A stretch of DNA of 64,000 bases from Syntrophus gentianae (GTDB lineage Bacteria; Desulfobacterota; Syntrophia; Syntrophales; Syntrophaceae): positions 62,001 to 126,000 of the forward strand of contig NZ_FOBS01000007.1 in assembly GCF_900109885.1 (NCBI RefSeq), written 5' to 3'. The translations under genes and the position numbers were made by a program. Below the pieces are notes generated by a model that saw only the letters and a list, made by a program, of their open reading frames with translations, searched no databases and was not told the DNA's origin. Numbering within the stretch: position 1 is the stretch's first letter; every line of letters begins with the position of its first letter. Shown one piece after another: positions 9,037 to 18,385 of the stretch.

Positions 9037-12000
9037 TCAGGCCTCCTCGATCTGCCGGGGTGGCGTCGGATCCGAAGGGGAGGGGGCATCGTCCTTTGGT
9101 GGCGGCGGAGGGACCTTTTTCTTTCCCAGGCTCCGCTCATGGAGCTGGTCGAAGAGATAGAAAAAGAGCGGCACGTAGAGCATGGCCAGGGTCGTTTCGC
9201 CGATCATTCCTCCGATGATGCCTGTTCCGATGGAGTGACGGGCATTGGCCCCGGCGCCCACCGCCAGGGCAAGGGGGAGCACACCGAAGATGAAGGCCAG
9301 CGAGGTCATGAGAATGGGCCGCAGCCTTTCTTCTCCGGCTTGGATGGTGGCCTCCATGACGGACAGCCCCTGCTTGCGAAGTTCGACGGCAAAGGTGACC
9401 CTCAGGACGGCGTTCTTGGCCCCCAGGCCGATGAGGACCAGCATGCCGATCTGAAAATAGACGTCGTTGTTCAGGCCGCGCAGCCAGTTGAAAATCAGGG
9501 CGCCGAGAATGCCGAAGGGGACCGCCGTCATGACGGAGCCGGGCAGGGTCCAGGATTCGAACTGGGCGGACAGCACGAGGAAAACGATAATCAATCCGAA
9601 GACAAAGGCGACGGCGGAAGTGCCCCCCGATTTCTTTTCCTCGAAGGCCATGCCGGACCAGGAGAAACCATAACCCTGGGGAAGGACCTCGCGGGCCACT
9701 TCCTCCATGGCTTTGATGGCGTCGCCGGAGCTGTAACCCGGTGCGGAGTTCCCGGTCAGCTGGGCCGCCGGGAACCCGTTGAAGCGGGGAACGAGATCCG
9801 GTCCGCTGGAATAATGGGTCGTCACCACGGCGGAAAGGGGCACCATCTCTCCACTGCGGGAGCGGACATAGAGCCGTTTGATATCGGAAGGATCCTGGCG
9901 GAACCTGGCATCCGACTGGAGGATGACGTTCCAGATCCGGCTGTACTGGTTGAACTGGCTGACCATGAGAGAGCCGAATTGGGCCTGAAGGGCGCTGTAG
10001 ACATCCTGCACCGGCACGCCGAGGAGATTGGCCTTGTCGCGATCGACATCGACCTTCAGCTGCCGGGAGATGGCACGGAAGGTGGTGTTCAAATCGGTGA
10101 GCTCCGGTCTCTTGCGGGCCTTCGCCAGGAACTGCTGAGTCAACTCATAGAGTTCGGCTGAACTCCCCGAACCCTTGTCCTGGATCCAGAATTCGAAGCC
10201 CCCGGTGGTGCCGATCCCCGGAATGGCGGGCGGCGCGATGGGAAGGGTGATCCCCGTTTTGATGGCACCGGCTTCGGCATAAACCGATTTGAGAATCGCC
10301 TTCGCATTTTCCCTGGCTGCCCGCTTCAGAGATTCGTAACGTTCTTCGAAATCCTTCAGGGTGACGAAGAAGGTCGCTGCATTCGTCTTGTATTGGCCGT
10401 CGATGAGGCTGTAGCCGGAAACGGCTGTCCGGTTCTGGACCCCCGATTCCTTTGCAAAGAGCTGGTCCAGCGAATCTGAGGCCGCTACGGTCCGCTTCAG
10501 GTTGGCTGCATCCGGCAGAATCAGGGCGGCCATCACGTATCCCTGATCTTCATTGGGCACGAAGCTGGTGGGGAGCGTGAAAAACAGCTGCACCAGCCCC
10601 CAGAGCAGAAAGCCGAGGAGAACAAAGGCCAGGACCATCCGTTTGATGATCAGGGTGACGGCGTTTCCGAAGGCCAGGGTGATTCGATCCACCTGGCGGT
10701 TGAACCAGGCGAAGAAACCCCGCTGCGGCTTTTCCGTGTGTTTGAGCAACAGCACGCACATCGCCGGCGTCAGGGTGAGAGCCACAAAACCGGAAAGGGC
10801 CACGGAGATGACGATGGTAATGGCGAACTGTTTGTAAAGCTGACCCGTCGTACCGGGCAGGAAGGCCGCTGGAACAAAAACGGAGGCCATTACCAGGACC
10901 ACCGCGATCAGGGACGTGCCGATCTCCTCCATCGCCCGGATCGTGGCTTCCCGGGGCGGAAGATGGTTTTTCGTCATGTTTCGTTCGACATTCTCCACCA
11001 CGACAATGGCATCGTCGACGACCATGCCGATGGCGAGAACGATGCCGAAGAGGGTCAGAAGGTTGATGGAAAAATTCAGGGCGAGCATTCCCGTGAAGGT
11101 TCCGATCAGGGCGACAAAGATGGCAACGGTGCAGATGATCGTGGAGCGGAAGCTTTGCAGAAAGAGATAGACGATCCCGATGACCAGGAGGATCGCCTCG
11201 AGGAGGGTATGGAGAACTTCCTTGATGGAAATCCGCACGAAATCGGTGGTGTCCAGAGAGATCAGGCATTCCATGCCGTCGGGCATGGTCTTCTTCATTT
11301 CGTCCAGCGCCTTCCTCACTTCCGAAGAAACCGTCAGCCCGTTGGAGCCGGCCTGCTGATAAACGGCGATGAAGGTCGCCGGCGCGCCGTTGAGCTTGTT
11401 TTCGGTGACATACTGTTTAAGCCCCACCTCGACCCGGGCGATGTCCTTGATGCGAACGATCGCACTGCCATCCTGGCTTGCCTTGAGAATGATGTTTTCA
11501 TACTGGGAAGGCTGGACAAACTGGGGCTGGGTTACCACGGGAAAGGTCTGCTGGACTTCTCCTTCCGTCGGCTGCTGGCCGATCTGCCCGGCGCCGAAGA
11601 GGGCATTCTGGTAGGCGACGGCCTGCTGGACATCCGATGTCGTGATCCCCAGGGAAGCCATCCGGTCCGGATTCATCCAGATGCGCATGGCCTGATCCGC
11701 TGCCCCTAAAATGGAAGCCTGTCCGGCCCCGTTGATTCGCTTGATGGTGTCCAGGACATAGACGTTGGCATAATTGGCGACATATTCCGGTTTGTAGCGG
11801 CCATCCTTGTTGTAGAGGGCAAGGATCATCAGGATGTTCGACGATTTCTTCTGCACGGAGACCCCGTTTTGAACGACGGTGTCGGGCAACTGCGGACTGG
11901 CGATATTCACCCGGTTCTGCACCTGCACCTGGGCGATGTCCGGATCCGTATCGAGGCTGAAATAGACGGTGATCGTCAACTGGCCGGAGCTGGAGCTCGT

Positions 12001-12243
12001 CGATGTCATGTAGAGCATGTTGTCCACGCCGTTGATCTGCGCTTCGATGGGGGCGGCAACGGAGTCGGCGACGGTTTTTGAATCAGCGCCGGGATAGTAG
12101 GCGGTAACGGTGACCTGGACAGGCGTGATGGAAGGATATTGGGCAACGGGGAGAAGCTTCAACGAAACCAGTCCGGCGATGACGATGATGAGGGCGATGA
12201 CGGTTGCAAAGATGGGCCGCTCGATGAAAAACCTGGAGAACAT
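9037..12243 (-). CDS. RND multidrug efflux pump permease (HAE1/AcrB family)
   Basis: At 1068 residues it has full AcrB length. It begins with MFSRFFIERPIFATVIALII (first membrane helix), contains the proton-relay pair in GMVVDDAIVVVENVERNM of helix 4, two large periplasmic loops and twelve predicted membrane segments in two halves. The second half starts at about residue 540 and ends with a Pro- and Lys-rich cytoplasmic tail. These pumps export hydrophobic compounds and antibiotics using the proton gradient, as a homotrimer in the inner membrane. It is the middle gene of the operon, 14 bases downstream of the fusion protein. Substrates cannot be read from sequence. No TetR-type regulator flanks the operon, which is unusual for this type. 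Confidence 0.95.
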   Translation of the reverse strand: MFSRFFIERPIFATVIALIIVIAGLVSLKLLPVAQYPSITPVQVTVTAYYPGADSKTVADSVAAPIEAQINGVDNMLYMTSTSSSSGQLTITVYFSLDTDPDIAQVQVQNRVNIASPQLPDTVVQNGVSVQKKSSNILMILALYNKDGRYKPEYVANYANVYVLDTIKRINGAGQASILGAADQAMRIWMNPDRMASLGITTSDVQQAVAYQNALFGAGQIGQQPTEGEVQQTFPVVTQPQFVQPSQYENIILKASQDGSAIVRIKDIARVEVGLKQYVTENKLNGAPATFIAVYQQAGSNGLTVSSEVRKALDEMKKTMPDGMECLISLDTTDFVRISIKEVLHTLLEAILLVIGIVYLFLQSFRSTIICTVAIFVALIGTFTGMLALNFSINLLTLFGIVLAIGMVVDDAIVVVENVERNMTKNHLPPREATIRAMEEIGTSLIAVVLVMASVFVPAAFLPGTTGQLYKQFAITIVISVALSGFVALTLTPAMCVLLLKHTEKPQRGFFAWFNRQVDRITLAFGNAVTLIIKRMVLAFVLLGFLLWGLVQLFFTLPTSFVPNEDQGYVMAALILPDAANLKRTVAASDSLDQLFAKESGVQNRTAVSGYSLIDGQYKTNAATFFVTLKDFEERYESLKRAARENAKAILKSVYAEAGAIKTGITLPIAPPAIPGIGTTGGFEFWIQDKGSGSSAELYELTQQFLAKARKRPELTDLNTTFRAISRQLKVDVDRDKANLLGVPVQDVYSALQAQFGSLMVSQFNQYSRIWNVILQSDARFRQDPSDIKRLYVRSRSGEMVPLSAVVTTHYSSGPDLVPRFNGFPAAQLTGNSAPGYSSGDAIKAMEEVAREVLPQGYGFSWSGMAFEEKKSGGTSAVAFVFGLIIVFLVLSAQFESWTLPGSVMTAVPFGILGALIFNWLRGLNNDVYFQIGMLVLIGLGAKNAVLRVTFAVELRKQGLSVMEATIQAGEERLRPILMTSLAFIFGVLPLALAVGAGANARHSIGTGIIGGMIGETTLAMLYVPLFFYLFDQLHERSLGKKKVPPPPPKDDAPSPSDPTPPRQIEEA

Positions 12244-12257
12244 AAACCGGCCCCCTT

Positions 12258-13499
12258 CTAGTTCCGGGCTGCAGGAGCGTTACTCCGGGAGGTGTCTGCG
12301 ACCGGTTTTCCGTCTCCCGAATGTGCAGGGGATCCCACGGTAACGGGCTTCGTCCGGACTTTGGCGTCCGGCTGCAGGGCCAATCCCCCCTCGACAACAA
12401 CCGTCTCACCGGCCTTCAATCCATCGTTGATGAACCAGTTGTTCCCATACCAATCACCCACTTCCACCGGGCGGGGCCGAACCGTGCCGTCGGGGCTGAC
12501 GATCCAGACAAAGTGCCCCTTGGCGCCCGACTGGACAGCCTGCTGGGGGATCAGGATGGCTGCAGGCCGGACGTTTCCTTTCACACGCACCCGCACATAC
12601 TGGTTGGGCCGGAGAATTCCCTTGGGATTCTGAACGCTGGAACGGATCAGAAAAGTGCCTGTCTGGGAGCTGTACATCGGATCGGCAAAGGTAATCCGTC
12701 CCGTATGGGGAAAGACCGTTCCGTCGACGAGGATGATTTCAACCTCGTAACTGTTGTTTGCAGGGGGCTTCAACAGCCCTTTGGCCATCTGATTGCGGTA
12801 ATTCTGCATCTCATTTTCCGAAAGACTGAAGTTGACCCAGATCGGGGAAAGAGCCATAACGGTCGTGAGCTGGTTGTTCCCCGTGCTGATATAGGCGCCG
12901 TCCTGCTGCATGGCGGCGCCGGTAATGCCGTCAATGGGCGAGGAAATCGTGCAGTACGAAAGATTGAGTCTTGACGTTTCAACCTGGGCTTTTGCCTGTT
13001 CCACCGCCGCCGCCGTCGAATGGGCGTTTCCCGTGGCATCATCGAGATCTCTCTGCGACAGCGCATTCAACGAAGTAAGGGGTTTGACGCGGGCAAGATT
13101 GGCTTGTGCGACTTTCAGGGCGGCCTCCTGTTGGGCAAGGGCGGCCTTGGACTGGTCGAGCTGCGCCTGAAAGGGTTTCGGGTCCATCTCGAAGAGAACC
13201 TGCCCCGCCTTGACGATCGTTCCTTCCGTATAAACGCGCCTGTTGAGAAACCCGTTGACTCTCGCCCGGATTTCGACCGAGTGGGAACTCTGGGTCTGGG
13301 CGACGAATTCGAAGCTCACGGGCGTATCTCGCGGTTCAATCTGGATCGCGGAAACTTCCGGCGTGGCGCGGGGGGGCGTCTTATCGTCTTTTTTACATCC
13401 GGTCATCGGCAACAAAACAGATAGGATGGCAGCGATCCAGATCAGTTTCAAAGGGAGATTGAAAGGAAAACGGAAGGAAAGTGGCTTCGAAATAGTCAT
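12258..13499 (-). CDS. RND efflux periplasmic adaptor (AcrA/MexA family lipoprotein)
   Basis: The first gene of the efflux operon encodes a 413-residue adaptor. A lipoprotein signal with LPMTGC (Cys about residue 34) anchors it to the inner membrane. The lipoyl half-motifs (SVEIRARVNGFLNRRVYTEG and later ISSPIDGITG) flank an alpha-helical hairpin rich in Ala, Gln and Leu, followed by beta-barrel and membrane-proximal domains ending near VVVEGGLALQPD. The adaptor links the pump to the outer membrane channel. The start is supported by AAGGAAAT just upstream. A Pro/Ala-rich C-terminal tail is variable in this family. Confidence 0.94.
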   Translation of the reverse strand: MTISKPLSFRFPFNLPLKLIWIAAILSVLLPMTGCKKDDKTPPRATPEVSAIQIEPRDTPVSFEFVAQTQSSHSVEIRARVNGFLNRRVYTEGTIVKAGQVLFEMDPKPFQAQLDQSKAALAQQEAALKVAQANLARVKPLTSLNALSQRDLDDATGNAHSTAAAVEQAKAQVETSRLNLSYCTISSPIDGITGAAMQQDGAYISTGNNQLTTVMALSPIWVNFSLSENEMQNYRNQMAKGLLKPPANNSYEVEIILVDGTVFPHTGRITFADPMYSSQTGTFLIRSSVQNPKGILRPNQYVRVRVKGNVRPAAILIPQQAVQSGAKGHFVWIVSPDGTVRPRPVEVGDWYGNNWFINDGLKAGETVVVEGGLALQPDAKVRTKPVTVGSPAHSGDGKPVADTSRSNAPAARN

Positions 13500-13963
13500 G
13501 GATATTTCCTTTTGCCGTTAGTGGGCCAAAAAGTATTCTACATCCGTGCGTTAAATCTGGAGAGAGATTTCCGCAGGCAACGCAACACGTCTCCTGACCT
13601 GTTGCCGAAGCGGAAGCTGGTATCTTGTGAAGTTTCCGATCATTAGTCATAATCGCTTTAAAAGTCAAGATAATGATTCCCGGATAGAATCCATTATTTA
13701 ACCGAAAAAAGGGGAAGAAAAATGTCATCGAGAAAAACTGGTCAGAATCATAAACGATTCTTACAGCCAAACCTTTATGTTAAGAAGTGTTAATGACGGA
13801 ATAATAACGGGTGAACTTTCAAAAAAAACTGTTATATAAGGAAGAATTATCCCTTACTGCGTAAAATGGACATGAAAAGGCGTACGGAAGGGGATTACGT
13901 CTGGTTCAAACTGGCCGTACAGTTTTAAGGAAGGGCGATCGTTTTTTGTAAAGAGAGGGACTC
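13500..13963. other. Divergent promoter region between efflux operon and DUF3300 gene
   Basis: About 460 bases separate the divergent starts at 13499 (minus) and 13964 (plus). It is AT-rich in the middle. I found no convincing -35/-10 pair, operator palindrome or regulator gene. Only the ribosome sites at both ends can be supported. Confidence 0.4.
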
Positions 13964-15268
13964 ATGAAGATGCGAACAATTTTTTGGAAACGGTTCAGCT
14001 GGATTGGAGTGATCCTGCTCCTGGCGGGCGGAATAACGGCGACTGCCGCCCAGGGGGCGTCACCAAAGGCGTTTTCCCAGGAACAGCTGGATTCGCTTCT
14101 CGCCCCGGTGGCCTTGTATCCAGATTCTCTCCTGACCCAGATTCTCATGGCCTCCACGTATCCGTTGGAAGTCGTGAAGGCTTACAACTGGACAAAGCAG
14201 AATAAGGATTTGAAGGGCAATGCTTTAACGGTGGCGCTGGAAAAGCAGAGTTGGGATCCCAGTGTCAAGTCGCTGGTGAATTTTCCCTCGATTCTGCAGA
14301 TGATGAATGACCAGATCGACTGGACGCAGAAGCTGGGGGATGCCTTTCTGGCGCAGAGGAAGGATGTCATGGACACCGTCCAGAGGCTCCGGGCAAAGGC
14401 TTATGCCCAGGGGAATCTGAAGTCGACGAAAGAGCAGAAGGTGGTTTCCGATCCGGCAACACAGACCATCATCATCGAGTCGGCGAATCCCCAGGTCGTT
14501 TATGTGCCGGCCTATAATCCGGTGGTTGTCTTCGGCGTGTGGTGGTACCCGGCCTTTCCGCCCTATGTCTTTCCTCCACCTTACCCGCCTCCTCCTCCAC
14601 CGCCCCCTCCTCCACCCCCTCCGCCACCACCGGGTCCTCCGGGACCTCCTGGGCCTCAACCACCCAAACCGCCCCCCGACCATCATGCCGGTCCGGCCCC
14701 TGGTCCATCTCCAGCGCCTGGCCCTGCCCCGGCTCCCCATCCCACACCGGTGCCAGGGCCGCCTTCAGGACATGCGCCCGTTTCTTATGCTTCGGGTGTC
14801 CCAAAGGGTTCGGCATGGGGTTATGCCTGGGGGCATTCCGACTGGCGGACAGGCAACGTGGACGTCGACGTCAACAGGAACGCCAACATAAACTCGAATA
14901 TCGACCGCTCAAAATATGCTCAGCAATATCAGAGCAGAGGGCAGGTCAACTCGGCCGGAAAAGGAGCGTGGCAGCACGATCCCGATCACCGGCAGGGCGT
15001 TGCTTACCGCGACAGTGCCACCGCCCAGCGGTACGGACAGCAGACGGGAAGTCCAAGCCCGATCCGCAGTTCAGCACGTGGGTATGAAGCGGCCCCTGGA
15101 AGTGGAGGAAGCCCGATGTCAAGTGTCGACAGGGCTGGAGGAAGGGAACCCGGCGGCGAAGGAAGGGAAAGCATCTTCAGTGGTGCAGGCAATGGGATGT
15201 TTGAGCGGAACGCGAGTGAACGCGGTTTGATGAGCCGTGGTGGCGGCGGCCGAGGATTCCGAAGGTGA
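13964..15268 (+). CDS. DUF3300 domain protein with polyproline linker
   Basis: A 434-residue exported protein. It has an N-terminal signal (MKMRTIFWKRF, then a hydrophobic stretch, then ATAAQGA) and a DUF3300 domain at about 38-185, starting SQEQLDSLLAPVALYPD with LLTQILMASTYPLEVV and ending in VYVPAYNPVVVFG. A polyproline run (about residues 205-225) and a Pro/Ala/Gly/His-rich linker lead to a C-terminal part rich in Gly, Arg, Ser and Asn that ends RGGGGRGFRR. DUF3300 has no known activity; in other bacteria it occurs with DUF2950 genes, as here. The low-complexity second half suggests a surface-exposed or cell-wall-spanning role (inference). Confidence 0.85.
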   Translation: MKMRTIFWKRFSWIGVILLLAGGITATAAQGASPKAFSQEQLDSLLAPVALYPDSLLTQILMASTYPLEVVKAYNWTKQNKDLKGNALTVALEKQSWDPSVKSLVNFPSILQMMNDQIDWTQKLGDAFLAQRKDVMDTVQRLRAKAYAQGNLKSTKEQKVVSDPATQTIIIESANPQVVYVPAYNPVVVFGVWWYPAFPPYVFPPPYPPPPPPPPPPPPPPPPGPPGPPGPQPPKPPPDHHAGPAPGPSPAPGPAPAPHPTPVPGPPSGHAPVSYASGVPKGSAWGYAWGHSDWRTGNVDVDVNRNANINSNIDRSKYAQQYQSRGQVNSAGKGAWQHDPDHRQGVAYRDSATAQRYGQQTGSPSPIRSSARGYEAAPGSGGSPMSSVDRAGGREPGGEGRESIFSGAGNGMFERNASERGLMSRGGGGRGFRR

Positions 15269-15279
15269 GGAGGTGCACG

Positions 15280-16275
15280 ATGGCATTACGGATGATGGAT
15301 CAAAACAGGATATTCCTGTCTCTGATTGGTTTCCTTCTGATTTCTGGCGCGGTCTTCCTGACTTCCAGCGCATTATACGCTCAGCCGGATCGGAGCGTGA
15401 AAACCTTTTCCGCTCCCGAGAAAGCGGTCAAGGCGTTTGTCGAGGCCCTGAAAGCCGGTGAACAGCAAGATTTGTCCGCACTTTTCGGGCCGCAGTCGGT
15501 CTCTCAACTCTCATCGGGAGATGCGGTACTCGACCGGGCCGATAAGGAGGCCTTTCTTAACGCCTATGGGGCCAGGAACTTTCTGGAAAAGAAAGGCCGC
15601 AACCGGGCTGTACTCCATGTGGGAGAAGACGACTGGTCCTTTCCCATTCCGATTGTAAAAAAGGGGAAAGCCTGGACCTTTGATTTCGAGGAAGGCAGGG
15701 AAGAACTCCTCAATCGCCGGATCGGCAGAAACGAATTACGCGTTCTTCAAACCTTGGAGGCCTATGTCGTGGCACAGCGCGAGTATATCGCCAGAGATTG
15801 GATGGGCAGTGGGGTTCACGCCTTTGCTAAGAGGCTCCTGAGCAGCCCCGGGAAAAAAGACGGCCTTTACTGGCCTGTTAAGGAGGGAGAGGAGGAAAGT
15901 CCCCTTGGGCCTCTGGCTGCGATGGCCAACCGGGAGGGATACAAAGGAAACACGACCGCACCTGCCCCCTTTCAGGGATACTATTTCCGGATTCTTACGG
16001 CTCAGGGGGAAAACGCACCGGGGGGAGCCTACGATTATGTGGTCAAGGAGAACATGATCCTCGGATTCGGCCTGATTGCCTATCCGGCAAAGTATGGCTC
16101 TTCGGGAGTCATGACCTTTCTCGTGAATCAGCAGGGTGCCGTTTATCAGAAGGATCTCGGGAAAAACACGGCAGAAGAGGCGGCAGCCATTCGGGCGTAC
16201 GATCCGGATAGGACCTGGCGCAAGGTCGAAGGGACAACAGGGGGAAACAAAGCATCATCCTTGAAGCTGAAATGA
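15280..16275 (+). CDS. DUF2950 family exported protein
   Basis: A 331-residue protein starting at the ATG at 15280, placed by AGGAGG at 15268-15273; a GTG at 15265 overlaps the previous stop and is less likely. It has a signal peptide ending near LYAQPD, then the DUF2950 region: FSAPEKAVKAFVEALKAGEQ, the LLNRRIGRNELRVLQTL segment, AQREY, and the aromatic FQGYYFRILTAQG and YPAKYGSSGVMTF motifs. The function is unknown. Its tight spacing to the DUF3300 gene (11 bases) indicates one operon, and this pairing recurs in other genomes by my recollection of these families. Confidence 0.85.
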   Translation: MALRMMDQNRIFLSLIGFLLISGAVFLTSSALYAQPDRSVKTFSAPEKAVKAFVEALKAGEQQDLSALFGPQSVSQLSSGDAVLDRADKEAFLNAYGARNFLEKKGRNRAVLHVGEDDWSFPIPIVKKGKAWTFDFEEGREELLNRRIGRNELRVLQTLEAYVVAQREYIARDWMGSGVHAFAKRLLSSPGKKDGLYWPVKEGEEESPLGPLAAMANREGYKGNTTAPAPFQGYYFRILTAQGENAPGGAYDYVVKENMILGFGLIAYPAKYGSSGVMTFLVNQQGAVYQKDLGKNTAEEAAAIRAYDPDRTWRKVEGTTGGNKASSLKLK

Positions 16276-16349
16276 AAATGGATTGCACTCAACCTGATCT
16301 GGAAATTACGGGTCAATATTTTAGAAAGAAAGGGAGGATGGAAAGAAGG

Positions 16350-16931
16350 ATGAAGAAAGGTTTGATTTCAGTACTGGTTTTCGTGATGGCGGCCGTCATG
16401 GTGATGGGGTGTGCCCATACCAACGGGACAGAGGGATCGACAGAGGGTTCCGGGATCGTGCGGGGAGAAGTGGCAATTTTGAAAGCCCAGGTCGTGGCCG
16501 TTGACTTGGACAAGCGTATTGTCACCCTCAAGGATGCGGCCGGAGATGTTCGTGATTTCAAGGTCGGCAAAGATGCCGTGAACCTGCCCCAGGTCAAGGC
16601 AGGGGACATCGTCACGATAAAATTCCTGGAGTCCGTCGCCGTGGAAGTGATCAAACCCGGTATGCCGGCAGGGGCAGGGGGAGCGACAACGATCGTCAGG
16701 GCGAAACCCGGCGAGATGCCCGGAGGAATGATTACCCGGCAGAGCTCGATAACCGCTGTCGTGAAAGCTCTCGATAAGGAAGCGGGGACCGTTTCTCTGA
16801 TGGGGCCGAACGGCAAGACGGTCAAGGTGAAAGTCCAGGAACGGGAAAATCTGGAGAAGGTCAAACTGGGAGATGAATTGCTGATCACCTTCACCGAGGC
16901 GGAGGCCATTTCTGTCAGTCGTCCGGAGTAG
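16350..16931 (+). CDS. Small lipoprotein with OB-like repeat regions, unknown function
   Basis: A 193-residue lipoprotein. The chosen start (MKKGLISVLVF) gives a clean signal with lipobox VMGC; a start at 16338 adds four residues. The mature part has two similar segments, each with a VVAVD or VKALD strand, a VTLKD or VSLMG strand, a short basic strand and a VKxGDxxxI(K/T)F segment. They look like an internal duplication of a small beta domain (about residues 46-100 and 130-190). It follows DUF2950 in the same direction after 74 bases and is probably part of the same exported set. I do not recognise a named family with confidence. Confidence 0.7.
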   Translation: MKKGLISVLVFVMAAVMVMGCAHTNGTEGSTEGSGIVRGEVAILKAQVVAVDLDKRIVTLKDAAGDVRDFKVGKDAVNLPQVKAGDIVTIKFLESVAVEVIKPGMPAGAGGATTIVRAKPGEMPGGMITRQSSITAVVKALDKEAGTVSLMGPNGKTVKVKVQERENLEKVKLGDELLITFTEAEAISVSRPE

Positions 16932-17305
16932 CAATCGATTCGATATTCAGGCCATCGCTGAGAAACGACCTGGCGGCCTGACCCGATCGTTAAAGAAATA
17001 TCGTTTTCATTTTCCGGCCCGGTTGTTGGTCGGGCCGGAAAATGTCGCGTATCAGACTTTTCTTCCGGAAGAATGGGTTTCGATTCCTTTGGACACAGGA
17101 GTACGCCAACTTTCCCCCAGTCAGTTATCTTCCCGGCCTTATCCAACCTCAAGCAAAATGCCGACAGGCTGCAAAGCATTCCATAATCCTAAAAATAGAA
17201 GACCAAAAGCAGCGGAATCCATGATATAAAGTGCAGAGACTGGAACAGCGAAACAGTTGTATCGCCGGCACACAGCAAGCTTCTTCTGGGAGAAAAGAGG
17301 CCAAA
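16932..17305. other. Intergenic region with long hairpin
   Basis: About 370 bases. It contains the perfect inverted repeat at 17008-17044 and no other recognisable feature. Short open frames across it do not look like proteins. Confidence 0.45.
17008..17044. repeat. Perfect 14-bp inverted repeat, T-less hairpin
   Basis: CATTTTCCGGCCCG (17008-17021) and its exact complement (17031-17044) enclose a 9-base loop. It lies 76 bases after a stop codon, as a terminator would, but lacks a T run on both sides. Confidence 0.6.
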
Positions 17306-18376
17306 ATGACCCTGAATAAATCTTCAACCTCGGATCTGACCCGTGTCGTACTGCAGATTCTATGGATCGTTATCCTGATTGTCGCATGCTTCTGGATTCT
17401 GAGGCCATTCCTGCTGTCGCTTATCTGGGCGATCATGATCGTATTGGCCACCTGGCCGTTCATGCTGAAAGTGGAGGCATGGCTGTGGAACAAGCGGGGG
17501 CTTGCCGTTGCCGCCATGACGGCTGCGATGCTGATCCTCTTCATCCTCCCCTGCACTCTGGCCATCATGGCCATCATCGATAACGCGGACAGCATCGCTG
17601 CCGGGGTAAAGTCCCTCTCGCAGCAGGCGTTGCCGGCCCTGCCCGGCTGGTTGTCCGGGATTCCCATTGCAGGACCGAAGCTGGCCGCTGCGTGGGAGAG
17701 CGTCAGAACGGGGCCGGAGGGGGTATCGGCACGTCTGGCCCCCTATGCCGGAAAATTGTTGACCTGGTTCCTGTCGCAGGCGGGAAGCATCGGGATCATC
17801 GCGCTGCAGTTTCTCCTCACGGTGATCATCGCCGCGATTCTCTACGCCAGTGGAGAGAGGGCTTCGACGGCTGTTGTCCGCTTTGCGTATCGGCTGGGAG
17901 GGGATCGCGGGGAGGAGGCCGCTCTGCTGGCGGCAAAAACCGTCCGGGGGGTTGCACTCGGTGTGGTCGGTACGGCCCTGGTGCAGTCGCTCCTGGGCGG
18001 CGTCGGCCTGGCCGTCTCCGGAGTGCCGGCCGCCGCGGTGTTGACGGCGGTCATGTTCATGCTCTGCATCGCCCAACTCGGCCCGAGTCTCGTCCTGGTT
18101 CCTTCGGTGATCTGGCTTTACTGGAGCGATTCTACGGTCTGGGGGACGGTTTTACTCGTTTTTACGGTATTGGCCAGCACGCTTGACAATCTCATTCGCC
18201 CGATTCTCATCAAGAAAGGTGCCAATCTGCCGTTGCTCCTGATCTTTGCCGGCGTCATCGGCGGCCTTGCCTCCTTCGGCATCGTCGGGCTTTTTATCGG
18301 TCCGGTGGTGCTTTCCGTTACCTACAGGCTCCTTGAAGAATGGGTGGGCGAAACGGATGCGGGGCCAACTCCTTAA
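17306..18376 (+). CDS. AI-2E family transporter (YdiK/PerM type permease)
   Basis: A 356-residue polytopic membrane protein. The ATG at 17306 has AAAAGAGG upstream. Segments visible include IVILIVACFWILRPFLLSLI near the start, an Ala-rich pair of helices around AAMTAAMLILFILPCTLAI, and the conserved C-terminal LDNLIRPILIKKGANLPLLLIF, then GVIGGLASFGIVGLFIGPVV. These are hallmarks of the AI-2E/PerM family, about eight membrane segments. Despite its name most members do not move AI-2; some are sodium/proton antiporters or have unknown substrates. The RecD2-like helicase gene follows after 9 bases, possibly co-transcribed but unrelated in function. Confidence 0.87.
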   Translation: MTLNKSSTSDLTRVVLQILWIVILIVACFWILRPFLLSLIWAIMIVLATWPFMLKVEAWLWNKRGLAVAAMTAAMLILFILPCTLAIMAIIDNADSIAAGVKSLSQQALPALPGWLSGIPIAGPKLAAAWESVRTGPEGVSARLAPYAGKLLTWFLSQAGSIGIIALQFLLTVIIAAILYASGERASTAVVRFAYRLGGDRGEEAALLAAKTVRGVALGVVGTALVQSLLGGVGLAVSGVPAAAVLTAVMFMLCIAQLGPSLVLVPSVIWLYWSDSTVWGTVLLVFTVLASTLDNLIRPILIKKGANLPLLLIFAGVIGGLASFGIVGLFIGPVVLSVTYRLLEEWVGETDAGPTP

Positions 18377-18385
18377 TCCGGCGTC

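Noticed and set aside
9034-10161. Plus-strand open frame of 375 residues within the RND pump gene
   Set aside because: Low-complexity Gly/Asp/His composition and opposite strand to a full-length AcrB homologue.
14575-14650. Simple CCT/CCN repeat as a non-coding microsatellite
   Set aside because: It is in frame inside the DUF3300 gene and encodes a polyproline run.
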